In this document: positions 54,191-62,886 of the stretch, piece by piece
Layout: each line of letters begins with the position of its first letter
Numbering within the stretch: position 1 is the stretch's first letter
DNA from: Paenibacillus terrigena DSM 21567
Lineage (GTDB): Bacteria; Bacillota; Bacilli; Paenibacillales; Paenibacillaceae
DNA: 64,000 nucleotides
NCBI RefSeq assembly: GCF_000374845.1
Contig: NZ_KB895419.1
Coordinates: forward strand, 62,001-126,000
Reading direction: 5' to 3'
Program-made: the position numbers and the translations under genes
Notes under the pieces: generated by a model
Told to the model about the DNA's origin: nothing
Database searches by the model: none
What the model saw: the letters and a program-made list of their open reading frames with translations, nothing else

Positions 54191-55078
54191 ATGTCAAAAC
54201 TATTTCAAGTATCACTATTTGTGCCGGGGGTTCTACTCATTGTCTTTCTTTTTTCGATGTTGCCAGTTGTTTTTCAGGCTGATCCTGTGAATGGCGCGCT
54301 GCACTTTCAATGGATGAATGGCTTCACGAAGATCGGGGAGTATATTGATGGCATTTGGACCGGACAATCCTTCCGCTACTACGCCGGAAGCAATGAATTA
54401 TCGTTCTGGGAGCAGATTGGTAACGGCATTAAAGTTACATCCTTTTATATGGTTCTCGGTGCAGTCATGGGCATGACGATTGGTATCTTGCTTGGCGTCT
54501 ATTTCGCCGTTACACGTGCGGAATGGTTCAAGCGTCTCCTGGAGTTGACAGGCGCATTGCCAGACTTCATCATCGTGATCGTCTTGCAATCCATCATCGT
54601 ACTCGTCGCGATGAAGACGGGCTGGGTCATCGCCAACGTCGGCAGTTTCAATGATAATGAACCTGCCATCCTGCTTCCGCTGCTATCAACAATCATTATT
54701 CCTGCGAACTACATGATCCGTAATGTTGCGCTTCATATGAAGCATACGTTTACGGAGGATTATATCAATTTCGCGAAATCGCGAGGACTGCGGAAGGGGT
54801 ATATCATTTTCCGCCATGCCCTGCCCAATGTATTGCCCTTCATCAAAGCAGATTTGCATAAATTTATGGGGATCTTGTTCGGCAACCTGTTTATATTCGA
54901 ATATTTGTACAATTTGCACGGGGTTACACTGCTTGTCTTCACCAATGCGTTTGGATTGAAGAGCTATCAGTATAGTCTGGTCGTCAACGGCATTCTAACG
55001 TTCTTGTTACTCTACGCGATCGTGTATCTGCTGCTTAGGCTTATGATTCTAGGGTGGGAGAAGGTGTTGACACGATGA
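54191..55078 (+). CDS. OppB/DppB-like ABC transporter permease
   Basis: A 295-residue membrane protein of the BPD_transp_1 type with about six helices. The cytoplasmic EAA-like loop is ...FAKSRGLRKGYIIFRHALPNVLPF, typical of peptide/nickel permeases (OppB/DppB). AAAGGAA lies ten bases before the ATG at 54191. Its stop overlaps the start of the partner permease gene (ATGA). Neither an ATPase nor a binding-protein gene is nearby. Confidence 0.85.
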   Translation: MSKLFQVSLFVPGVLLIVFLFSMLPVVFQADPVNGALHFQWMNGFTKIGEYIDGIWTGQSFRYYAGSNELSFWEQIGNGIKVTSFYMVLGAVMGMTIGILLGVYFAVTRAEWFKRLLELTGALPDFIIVIVLQSIIVLVAMKTGWVIANVGSFNDNEPAILLPLLSTIIIPANYMIRNVALHMKHTFTEDYINFAKSRGLRKGYIIFRHALPNVLPFIKADLHKFMGILFGNLFIFEYLYNLHGVTLLVFTNAFGLKSYQYSLVVNGILTFLLLYAIVYLLLRLMILGWEKVLTR

Positions 55079-55995
55079 ATCGAGCATTGATTGCAGGACT
55101 CATCATTACCCTTGTCATGATTGCAGCTTCCTTCTTCGGACAATATCTAGCACCGAATCATCTGGAGGATCAGGTTAGCGTCCATTACACTGTCGATGCG
55201 AATGGACAAGGTACATTAGTCGTACCGCCGGTCTCTCCGAATGCCGAGTACCCTTTTGGAACGGATAAGGCAGGAACGGATCTGATGGCGAAATTAATCG
55301 CTGGGTCCAAATACACGATTATTGTATCTCTCGCTGTTGCATTTGCTCGTATCTTCATCGGTGGGATTGTCGGTCTGCTCCTTGGTTATTTCGGTAAAGA
55401 AAAGAAGTCGCGTGCGAAACGGCTGCCCCTATGGAATGTATTAAATGGGATTCCTATGTTCATCATCGTATGGATGGTCATGATCGGCATTTCGATCAAT
55501 CCGGTGGTATCCCCTGTCTATTTGACGATCATACTCGCCGTCGTCATGACGATCGTCGGAATTCCGTCCGTCGCCTCGACGATTAAAGATAAAACGATGG
55601 TTATCCGGGAGAAGCAATTCATTATCTCGGCGAGATCGATCGGTGCTGGCCCCCTGACCATCATTCGAACGCATATTTTCCCACATATGAAGGAAAGCTT
55701 CATTATTTTGTTCGTACAAGAGATTATTCTTATTTTGGGATTGCTGGGTCAATTGGCTATTTTCAATGTATTCGTAGGCGGTACGACGATGTACTTTGAT
55801 CCCATTGAATATGTGAGTCGAACGAATGAATGGACTGGGCTCATCGGCCAAGCAAGGAGTTATTTGTTAATCTACCAATGGATCTTAGTTATTCCGCTTG
55901 TTACTTACATCGTGTTTATATTTGGCTTCCATCTCATTTCCGTCGGACTGGAGTCCATCTACAAAGAGAAATACTCCAAAGTATCTCATATTTAA
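55075..55995 (+). CDS. OppC/DppC-like ABC transporter permease
   Basis: A 306-residue permease and the partner of the preceding gene. Early features FGTDKAGTDLMAKLIAGSKYTIIVSLA match the OppC/DppC start of the transmembrane domain; the EAA-like loop is SARSIGAGPLTIIRTHIFPHMKESF. The ATG at 55075 lies in a GGGAGAAGG context. Substrate and energy-coupling partners must be encoded elsewhere. Confidence 0.85.
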   Translation: MNRALIAGLIITLVMIAASFFGQYLAPNHLEDQVSVHYTVDANGQGTLVVPPVSPNAEYPFGTDKAGTDLMAKLIAGSKYTIIVSLAVAFARIFIGGIVGLLLGYFGKEKKSRAKRLPLWNVLNGIPMFIIVWMVMIGISINPVVSPVYLTIILAVVMTIVGIPSVASTIKDKTMVIREKQFIISARSIGAGPLTIIRTHIFPHMKESFIILFVQEIILILGLLGQLAIFNVFVGGTTMYFDPIEYVSRTNEWTGLIGQARSYLLIYQWILVIPLVTYIVFIFGFHLISVGLESIYKEKYSKVSHI

Positions 55996-56051
55996 TTGTT
56001 CTGTGTTCGCCTCATGATTTGCTCGAGATTGTGACATAATAGCTATATGTA

Positions 56052-56096
56052 GAAGGGCTGAAGATCAGCATGTAAGGTGCTGCTGCAGTCCTTTTA
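56052..56096 (+). terminator. Possible terminator after the permease pair
   Basis: AAGGGCTG and CAGTCCTT can pair with an inner CAGCA/TGCTG stem, followed by TTTT. Alternative pairings lower the certainty. Confidence 0.5.
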
Positions 56097-56162
56097 TTGT
56101 TCTTCAAGGAATTGATTCAAGCTTGGGGAATATTTGCTTAATGAGAAGGAGTATTCGATCTC

Positions 56163-56669
56163 ATGCTTCAAAGTGAACTCGAAGAATGTTTAATCCGATG
56201 CATAACAGATTACCAAACAAACATTTACCGTCTCGCATATAGCTATGTTCGGAATACCGAGGATGCCCTTGATATTGTCCAAGAATCGATACATAGAGCC
56301 TTAGTATCCGCCGAATCGCTGAAAAATCCCGATGCAATTAAAAATTGGTTCTTCCGCATTGTTGTTAATTTGTCGCTTGATTTCTTAAGGAAGCACAAAA
56401 GGATTCGAATTGTAGACGATGAAACACTGGAATCGTATAGTTCGGGCACTGCTGATGACTATCCAGATCTTGACCTGAAGCGAGCATTAGAGGAGTTGCC
56501 TATGAAGTATCGCAGCATCGTAATCCTTCGATATTTCGAAGACATGAAGATTGAAGAAGTTGCAGAAGTCCTGCAAGAGAACGTGAATACGATTAAGACG
56601 CGACTCTATCAAGCGCTCCGCCTTCTTCGTATCCAGCTGAATGATGACAGTTCTGAGGAGGTACAGTAG
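56163..56669 (+). CDS. sigV: ECF sigma factor, SigV type
   Basis: A 168-residue ECF sigma factor. The sequence tracks Bacillus subtilis SigV closely: CITDYQTNIYRLAYSYVRN, DALDIVQESIHRAL, NWFFRIVV, DFLRKHKRIRIVDDETLE and region 4 LPMKYRSIVILRYFEDMKIEEVAE. In B. subtilis SigV answers lysozyme and cell-envelope stress and is held inactive by the membrane protein RsiV. Here the gene for the anti-sigma factor is cut short, so control must differ. AAGGAG lies 12 bases before the ATG. Confidence 0.92.
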   Translation: MLQSELEECLIRCITDYQTNIYRLAYSYVRNTEDALDIVQESIHRALVSAESLKNPDAIKNWFFRIVVNLSLDFLRKHKRIRIVDDETLESYSSGTADDYPDLDLKRALEELPMKYRSIVILRYFEDMKIEEVAEVLQENVNTIKTRLYQALRLLRIQLNDDSSEEVQ

Positions 56670-56792
56670 ATGGACAATCCGATCGAACAATTAAAGAAAG
56701 GGTATCAAGACATTCCAATACCAAAGGAACTAGAATGTGTTGTTGAACAGGCAATCAAGCGTCGTAAGGGAAAGGCACCAGCCTCGAAATGA
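56670..56792 (+). pseudogene. rsiV: Truncated anti-sigma factor RsiV (40 residues left)
   Basis: The frame begins at the base after the sigV stop with GAGGAGG upstream, as a normal coupled gene would. It encodes MDNPIEQLKKGYQDIPIPKE and a further 20 residues, then stops. The N-terminal 30 residues look like the cytoplasmic sigma-binding start of RsiV. The transmembrane segment and extracytoplasmic domain that should follow are absent. Only 21 bp separate its stop from that of the opposing alpha/beta hydrolase gene. The likeliest cause is a deletion or replacement that joined the hydrolase gene to the remnant. Confidence 0.75.
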
Positions 56793-56813
56793 TGGGGTGT
56801 CTTGTCGGAGAAT

Positions 56814-57632
56814 CTAGTCACGCCCTGCTTCATAGATTCTGTAAGCGACGGACCGCGGGTCGGTCTTGGCTGTCGAGAAGTGGTCGCCACCGCCTTGAAT
56901 ATAGCGGAATAATCCAAGCCGACTCGACATGTGTGGATGCCAACCGTAGGAACCGTCAGCTTGTGGGGAGATCGCTGTATCCTCTGTCAGATTGACATAA
57001 CTTCTTGGAATCGTTAGGTTGTAGAACTTCTTCAGATCCAGCCTCTCAAAAAGTGGTCCTGCGGGCTCGGACGGTGTTTGATGATACATATGGGAAGCGA
57101 ACTCGAAGCTTGCGGTGTTGGCGAAGTTCTCACGAAAGACAGGGAAAGGGAGCTTGATTGTATCATCAGGTGAACTTTTGCGTAATTGTATGAACATTTC
57201 ACGGCCAGCAGGTGGGAGTTCATTAGCGACACTCTCTCCGTCCTTGAGCACGAATGCGTTCCAGAAGACCATTCTGAGAATGCGATCCGGTATTTGCTCA
57301 GCCACCTTCTGAACCACAGTCCCCCCGAAGCTATGACCAACGAGGATAATATTGTGAAGGTTGTAAGACACAATGTAATCGACAACAGATTGCGTAATCA
57401 TCGTATGCGTCACTGCTTTGTTCGGATCTGCACCATGTCCTGCGTATTCCGGTACATACACCATATGTCCCAAATGCCGGAGCTCAGCTGCGATTTCATC
57501 CCAGAAGCTTGTATCAGCCCATGAACCATGAATGAGGACGAAAGTCAATGGCTGGGGTTGTATTTCATAAGAGGGACTTTCGATATATGGCCAAGGATTG
57601 GAATAGCGAACGTAGGGAAAGGGTACAAACAT
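56814..57632 (-). CDS. Alpha/beta hydrolase
   Basis: A 272-residue hydrolase. LIHGSWADTSFWDEI is the oxyanion region, GHSFGG gives the nucleophile Ser101, and the histidine is probably in GGGDHFSTAKTDP near the end. This is the RsbQ/esterase-like branch that often includes lactone or ester hydrolases; the substrate is unknown. It converges with the remnant of rsiV and has no terminator between, in keeping with a recent junction. Confidence 0.88.
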   Translation of the reverse strand: MFVPFPYVRYSNPWPYIESPSYEIQPQPLTFVLIHGSWADTSFWDEIAAELRHLGHMVYVPEYAGHGADPNKAVTHTMITQSVVDYIVSYNLHNIILVGHSFGGTVVQKVAEQIPDRILRMVFWNAFVLKDGESVANELPPAGREMFIQLRKSSPDDTIKLPFPVFRENFANTASFEFASHMYHQTPSEPAGPLFERLDLKKFYNLTIPRSYVNLTEDTAISPQADGSYGWHPHMSSRLGLFRYIQGGGDHFSTAKTDPRSVAYRIYEAGRD

Positions 57633-57805
57633 TTGTAATCAATTCCTTTCAGCGTATAGGCTCTTCTATATGTTTCTACGATATGCCCAGAGCGCCCAAT
57701 TGGTTAATCTGAATGGATATTAAAAAATTGAAACGATCTGGAGTTCATCCACGTACTAGAAAAATACATGTCAACCCATGTGGATCAGAATGAGGGGATT
57801 GAGCG

Positions 57806-58651
57806 ATGGTGGATGAACAAAGGACGACTCGAATGGAAACGAGTGAAGAATTACAAGAAGAACTTAAAGGGATAACCAAATGGGAGCAGGAGCAGCGTGA
57901 TTTATGGATATGGGATCGAATCGCTCGTTTTCCTTTCAAAATATTAGATCGGCTTACACCGAAGTTCATTCACGAAAAAATTGGCAAGGCACTCGACGAG
58001 CTTGGCGGATATGTTCAAGACGGTGGCAAATATCTCGTATCTAGTGGGCAAATCAATCAGAAATTACGAGAAAAAGGCGACTTCCCGAATAGTATTGCTG
58101 TTGATCAATTACCGCTATCGATCATGGATGCCGTAGCTGTTGATCTATCCAACAGCCGGAGTAAACTTGCGACCTTGCAAGGCGCAACGACAGGCATTGG
58201 AGGAATATTCACCCTCGCAATCGATATACCGGCGATCCTAGGATTATCCTTGAAGGTGATTCAAGAAATTGGACTATGTTACGGGTTCGATCCGAATACG
58301 CAGCAAGAACGGGTCTTTACGGTGAAGGTCATGCAATTCACATCGTCAGACATTGTCGGTAAACGCGCTATTCTGGACGATTTGAATGCTGAGACGGCTT
58401 CGGAGTATAAAGATTCTGAAGCGGGTAATGCAACCTTGTCCCGAATTGAAGGCTGGCGCGAAGTGATGACAGTCTATCGGGATAACTGGGGTTGGAAGAA
58501 GTTGTTTCAGATGATACCAATTGCAGGAATGGTGTTCGGCGCTTGGATTAATCGCGGCATGATGCAAGATGTAGCAGATGCAGCACATAAGTTATATCGG
58601 AAGCGCAGAATCCAGATTAGGCTTGCAGAATTAGAGAATCGTCACGCTTAG
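57806..58651 (+). CDS. EcsC family protein
   Basis: A 281-residue EcsC-family protein (WEQEQRDLWIWDRIARFPFKILDR and later TGIGGIFTLAIDIPAILGLSLKVIQEIGLCYGF). Two moderately hydrophobic segments suggest peripheral or partial membrane association. In B. subtilis EcsC belongs to the ecsABC group linked to secretion and competence, but this copy is alone. GGGGATTGAG precedes the ATG. No function is proposed. Confidence 0.87.
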   Translation: MVDEQRTTRMETSEELQEELKGITKWEQEQRDLWIWDRIARFPFKILDRLTPKFIHEKIGKALDELGGYVQDGGKYLVSSGQINQKLREKGDFPNSIAVDQLPLSIMDAVAVDLSNSRSKLATLQGATTGIGGIFTLAIDIPAILGLSLKVIQEIGLCYGFDPNTQQERVFTVKVMQFTSSDIVGKRAILDDLNAETASEYKDSEAGNATLSRIEGWREVMTVYRDNWGWKKLFQMIPIAGMVFGAWINRGMMQDVADAAHKLYRKRRIQIRLAELENRHA

Positions 58652-58681
58652 CAAGGCTTGATATAGGAAAATAGAGTAGAG

Positions 58682-58720
58682 AAATAGGGGCGTACTTCGG
58701 TATGACTCCTATTTTTATTT
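58682..58720 (+). terminator. Intrinsic terminator after ecsC-like gene
   Basis: AAATAGG pairs with CCTATTT, with inner CGTAC/GTATG pairing around a TTCG tetraloop, then TTATTTT. Confidence 0.85.
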
Positions 58721-58806
58721 TGTGTAAGAAGCATTGGACAGGGCATGCTCTATCTTCTGAGGCATATAATATATCGATTTACGATGAAAATGGGAGGTAG
58801 CGTGTA

Positions 58807-60996
58807 ATGAACACCCAAATTCAGCTTCAGATTACGGGGATGACCTGTGCGGCCTGTTCGGCTAGGATCGAACGAACGCTTCGCAAGCTGCCAGGTGTCG
58901 ATACCGTCTCCGTGAATTTACCATTCGGACAGGCCCATGTCGAGCTCGACCCGAATGTGATTCAGGTTCATCAGATTACCGAGAAGATCCAGCAGATCGG
59001 GTATGGTGTGAAAGAGGAACTTGAAGATGCACATACGCACGCTAGCAACGATATTCGATTTTACAGGAATAGATTCGTTGCATCGGCTTTGATGTCAATA
59101 CCATTATTCTGGGTCATGTTTAGTCATTTTACTTGGATGCCGAGCATTGAGGTGCCGGCGCTCATCGCTTCACCTTGGACTCAGCTGCTTATCGGGACGA
59201 TCCTGCAATTCCTCATCGGATTCCCTTTCTATTACGGAGCGTACAAGGCATTGATACAGCGATCTGCGAACATGGACGTCCTCGTTGCGCTTAGCACGAC
59301 GATGGCATATCTCTATAGCCATTATCTCATTTTTAATGCGATGCATACCCAGGAGATGCACCATACCCATTATTACTTCGATACAAGTGCGATGATCTTT
59401 ACCGCCGTGTTGCTCGGGAAATGGCTGGAATCTATCGCGAAAGGGAAAGCGCTCAAAGGAATGAGCCACATGCAATCGCTGCAAGCACGGATGATTCGTC
59501 TTCTTGATGGTACACAAGAGAGATGTATACCCGTAGAGGATTTAAGCATCGGAGCGACCGTGATCGTCTATCCCGGAGAAGTCGTCTCTGTCGATGGGAA
59601 GCTGATTCGAGGACTGACGGAAGTGGATGAATCTTTCTTGACAGGGGAGAGTAAGCTGGTCCAGAAATCTATGGGTGATATGGTGTACAACGGCTCAAAG
59701 AATGTTTCTGGCCTCATTCATATTCGAACTGCTGTTGACAATGCCAATTCACAGTTGTCCAGGATGATTCAGCTCGTGGAACAGGCACAACATAGTAAAC
59801 CGCTCGTTCAGCGTCAGGTGGATCGATTGGCTGCATTATTTGTTCCGGCGATGATTCTGTGCGGCGCCATTACCTTTCTGATATGGAACTATATGATCTT
59901 GCCAGGGAATCCTGAGATGGCATGGCATCACGCGATGGCAGTATTATTGGTCTCCTGCCCTTGTGCTCTTGGATTAGCAACACCGATATCCATTCTGATT
60001 ACATCGAGTTTGTCAGCAAGGCGAGGAATTTTGTTCAAGGAAGGCAAGTATATAGAGAGCCTCTACCGAATGGATTGCTTCCTGCTCGATAAGACAGGGA
60101 CACTCACGGAAGGCAAACCCAGTGTTCAAGCGATTGATGCTCCAGGTCAATCCGAGAATTATATTCTCCGCATTGCAGCTGCCTTGGAGCGGTATTCCGC
60201 ACATCCGTTGGCACAAGCCATTGTCACAGCTGCTGAGAAGAAACAGTTATTGTTGCCTGAAGCTTCTGCCGTGACGGAGATTGCAAGCCAAGGCATTATG
60301 GGTTGTGTCGAAGGCATACAGCTTCATATTGGAAAAGAATCATGGCTGCAGTCGATGGATATCTCAGTCCCAGGTGCATTGAAGCCGCGGGTGAAACATG
60401 CAGGGGAGACTCGACTTCATGTCGCATTGCATGGCGTATGGAAGGCGACGATCTATTTATCGGACCCGATCCGATCTTCTTCATCGGAAGGGATTTCACT
60501 TTTGAAGAAGCACGGGACCGTGATGATGGTGACCGGAGATGAGCAAGCGGTAGCGGCTGATGTTGCTGGACGTACAGGGATTGAATACGTATATGCTGGC
60601 ATGCTCCCTGCTGACAAGTTACAGCTTGTGAATCGTCTGCAATCGGAAGGGCGTAGAGTTGCGATGATCGGAGATGGCGTGAATGATACGGCGGCACTCA
60701 CCGCTGCGGATATTGGTATCGCGATGGACTCAGGGACACGAACGGCGATCGAAGCCGGAGATGTTGTTCTGTTGAGAGGGGATCTCACTCATGTTCCAGC
60801 TGCAATTCAACTAAGTCGAAATGCCATGCGCAATATTCGCCAGAATCTCGGGTTTTCACTAGCCTACAATATGATCACGATTCCAATGGCAGCCGCGGGT
60901 TTTCTGGAACCAATGACGGCTTGTGTGCTTATGGCATTTAGTTCAGTGACGGTTGTCTGCAATGCGCTTCGACTGACGAAGCAGCTTAAGCATTGA
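58807..60996 (+). CDS. copA: Copper-exporting P1B-type ATPase (CopA-like)
   Basis: A 729-residue heavy-metal P-type ATPase. One N-terminal HMA domain has GMTCAAC (11-17), the intramembrane motif is Cys384-Pro-Cys386, and Asp428 in DKTG is phosphorylated. Later, SAHPLA replaces the usual SEHPLA, GDGVNDTAAL is normal, and the final helices carry YN and MAFSS, which mark Cu(I) export (P1B-1). It would remove Cu(I) from the cytoplasm. GGGAGGT precedes the ATG. No CsoR- or CopZ-like gene lies next to it. Confidence 0.93.
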   Translation: MNTQIQLQITGMTCAACSARIERTLRKLPGVDTVSVNLPFGQAHVELDPNVIQVHQITEKIQQIGYGVKEELEDAHTHASNDIRFYRNRFVASALMSIPLFWVMFSHFTWMPSIEVPALIASPWTQLLIGTILQFLIGFPFYYGAYKALIQRSANMDVLVALSTTMAYLYSHYLIFNAMHTQEMHHTHYYFDTSAMIFTAVLLGKWLESIAKGKALKGMSHMQSLQARMIRLLDGTQERCIPVEDLSIGATVIVYPGEVVSVDGKLIRGLTEVDESFLTGESKLVQKSMGDMVYNGSKNVSGLIHIRTAVDNANSQLSRMIQLVEQAQHSKPLVQRQVDRLAALFVPAMILCGAITFLIWNYMILPGNPEMAWHHAMAVLLVSCPCALGLATPISILITSSLSARRGILFKEGKYIESLYRMDCFLLDKTGTLTEGKPSVQAIDAPGQSENYILRIAAALERYSAHPLAQAIVTAAEKKQLLLPEASAVTEIASQGIMGCVEGIQLHIGKESWLQSMDISVPGALKPRVKHAGETRLHVALHGVWKATIYLSDPIRSSSSEGISLLKKHGTVMMVTGDEQAVAADVAGRTGIEYVYAGMLPADKLQLVNRLQSEGRRVAMIGDGVNDTAALTAADIGIAMDSGTRTAIEAGDVVLLRGDLTHVPAAIQLSRNAMRNIRQNLGFSLAYNMITIPMAAAGFLEPMTACVLMAFSSVTVVCNALRLTKQLKH

Positions 60997-61081
60997 GAAG
61001 AATTAGGATAAATGTTTATACTAAATTGAGAATCGAGTGAGAATGAACAGCTCGTGTATAAACCTCTCCAAAACCGCAATG

Positions 61082-61211
61082 CTAGTAGTGAGTGTTCAAA
61101 AAGTCTGCATTTCAGCACCGAGAAGGTGAACGCAAGATTCGATGTCGATTATGCTTCTTGAATGACTTCGTGATCAAATGATGACTTTTTTGAACAACCT
61201 CTAGTAGTGAG
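61082..61211 (+). mobile_element. MITE-like element (108 bp) with 11-bp direct repeats
   Basis: CTAGTAGTGAG occurs at 61082-61092 and again at 61201-61211, as a target-site duplication would. The 108 bp between (61093-61200) begins TGTTCAAAAAGTC and ends with GACTTTTTTGAACA plus ACCT, imperfect inverted terminal repeats. No coding capacity is seen. The right-hand repeat runs into the ribosome binding site of the DUF1540 gene, so the insertion is only about 16 bp before that gene's start. Confidence 0.75.
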
Positions 61212-61226
61212 GGAGGTGAATATCAC

Positions 61227-61382
61227 ATGGCTAAAGACGTATTATGCGAAGTGAATAACTGCAAGTTCTGGGCGAACGGCAACAAATGCAACGCTACTTC
61301 TATCTATGTCGTAAGTAACCGCGGTTCAAATGCTAGAAATTCGGAAGAGACCGATTGTAAAACGTTCGAATCAAAAATCTAA
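61227..61382 (+). CDS. DUF1540 small cysteine-rich protein
   Basis: A 51-residue protein with MAKDVLCEVNNCKFWANGN, then NKCNATSIYV and ETDCKTFESK. Four cysteines (C7, C12, C21, C44) with this spacing mark the DUF1540 family, small proteins common in Bacillales and clostridia, probably metal-binding. GAGGGAGGTG lies nine bases before the ATG. The gene is unusual in having a MITE placed just before its ribosome binding site, which would separate it from any older promoter. Confidence 0.88.
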   Translation: MAKDVLCEVNNCKFWANGNKCNATSIYVVSNRGSNARNSEETDCKTFESKI

Positions 61383-61428
61383 TGTAAATGGGGTAGCGTC
61401 GGAAATGATCCGGACTACCCCATTTACA
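61383..61428. terminator. Perfect 14-bp hairpin without a T tract
   Basis: TGTAAATGGGGTAG pairs perfectly with CTACCCCATTTACA, with inner CGGA/TCCG pairing. It is followed by CGTTAT. It follows the DUF1540 gene. Confidence 0.6.
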
Positions 61429-61577
61429 CGTTATAGAGTGAATTACCTTCTGCAAGCCACTGTTTGTGAACCCGTAAGTTAAATAGAATTCTACTCCATT
61501 GTTACATATCGGATAAATCCATACACTTTGATACACATTATAGAACGTAATGAGATGTGCACTGGAGGTAAGCAATC

Positions 61578-62525
61578 ATGGGGCCAAATGGACTTATGAC
61601 GGTAATTGTTCTATTTTCTCGATTAATTTCACCTGACAATTTCGTTGTGGAATGGAATGGAGAGACACTGGCAACCGTTCATCGAACGGATTATGTGCTG
61701 CCTCAGCCGGGGATTCCGCTTATCAATGAGAAGAAGTTCCAGAAGTTCCTCGATAATATAGGCAAAAAAGTGTATCTTCCACCCGTAAATGCGGGTCTAG
61801 ATGATCTTGGGAGGATCATACCGGAACAAATGGGGAGAAAGTTAGATCGGCGTTTGCTCATGGAACAATTTTATCGATTTATGTATGAAGGGGGCTCATC
61901 CAAGATCGAAGTCCCACAACGCCCCTCGTTTCCTAAGGTCGATCGGGAGCTTCTCTCCATCATCCGAGAGAAACAAATCGGTCAATACATAACGTATTTC
62001 AACCCGAGGAATAGGAATCGTTCCCAGAATATTGTCCTGGCGGCGCGTGCAGTGAATAATCAAGTTTTGTTTCCAGGAGAGAAGTTCTCCTTTAATCAAG
62101 TCGTCGGCATACGGACCGAGTCAAAGGGATACCAACGTGCGCATGTTATTGTCAAAGGGGAGATCGCGGAAGGCGTTGGGGGTGGAATTTGCCAAATTTC
62201 TTCCACATTGTTCAATGCGGTTGATCGCGCAGGGCTGCGCATCATTGAGCGCTATTCTCATAGTCGAAATGTCCCCTATGTGCCCCCTGGTCGAGATGCG
62301 ACGGTTAGTTGGGGAGGTCCGGATCTGGTGTTCCAGAATAAGTACAACCAGCCCATATTCATTCGAGCATTGGTCCATGGCGGACAAATTCAAGTTCTAA
62401 TCTATTCGTCTGAAGGGGTTAATTACAAGTCCCGCGGTGTGCCGAGCGCCTCGGAACAGCTGCCGGAAGAGATTTTCTCAGATTCGTATCAATTAGATAT
62501 ACAACAGTTTAATACAGGAGGTTAG
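61578..62525 (+). CDS. VanW family protein
   Basis: A 315-residue protein with a VanW domain in the second half (about 150-285): LFPGEKFSFNQVVG, then GEIAEGVGGGICQISSTLFNAVDRAGL and the later RDATVSWGGPDL. VanW domains occur next to peptidoglycan-binding or G5 domains, and their role is unclear; one proposal is cell-wall-related. No clear signal peptide is seen, though the first 18 residues are partly hydrophobic. GGAGGTAAG lies before the ATG. Confidence 0.88.
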   Translation: MGPNGLMTVIVLFSRLISPDNFVVEWNGETLATVHRTDYVLPQPGIPLINEKKFQKFLDNIGKKVYLPPVNAGLDDLGRIIPEQMGRKLDRRLLMEQFYRFMYEGGSSKIEVPQRPSFPKVDRELLSIIREKQIGQYITYFNPRNRNRSQNIVLAARAVNNQVLFPGEKFSFNQVVGIRTESKGYQRAHVIVKGEIAEGVGGGICQISSTLFNAVDRAGLRIIERYSHSRNVPYVPPGRDATVSWGGPDLVFQNKYNQPIFIRALVHGGQIQVLIYSSEGVNYKSRGVPSASEQLPEEIFSDSYQLDIQQFNTGG

Positions 62526-62530
62526 ATCAG

Positions 62531-62839
62531 ATGAAGGATCTATTGAATCGTTCGTTATCGTTAGGGATTGGTATTATTGCTCAAAGCAAGGAACAAATTG
62601 AGAAGACGGTGGAGGAACTCGTCAATAAAGGGGAACTAACCCGTAAAGAATCCGCTGAATGGGTTGATGAACTTGTCAAGAAAGGCGAAGAAGCGCGGCA
62701 GAAGATCGAATCGAATGTGATGGAGCGTGTACAACGTACCATGGGAGAGCAGCAGATCCGGGGCGTGACGCGGGAAGAGTTCGATGAACTGTCCCAGCGT
62801 CTTGCGAGACTGGAACAGCGGTTGGCAGAGAATCAATAA
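62531..62839 (+). CDS. Phasin-like coiled-coil protein
   Basis: A 102-residue helical protein with LGIGIIAQSKEQIEKTVEELVNKGELTRKES, then a long charged helix and coiled-coil (LSQRLARLEQRL). It matches the small phasin-like/polyhydroxyalkanoate-regulator family that often lies directly before ABC1 kinase genes in Bacillales. AGGAGGTTAG precedes the ATG. It is six bases after the VanW gene, so the two are probably co-transcribed, with the UbiB-like gene next. Confidence 0.78.
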   Translation: MKDLLNRSLSLGIGIIAQSKEQIEKTVEELVNKGELTRKESAEWVDELVKKGEEARQKIESNVMERVQRTMGEQQIRGVTREEFDELSQRLARLEQRLAENQ

Positions 62840-62886
62840 AGGGTTGATTCGAACTCAGATAAATCCGGTACCGAGGAGGGTGCTGT

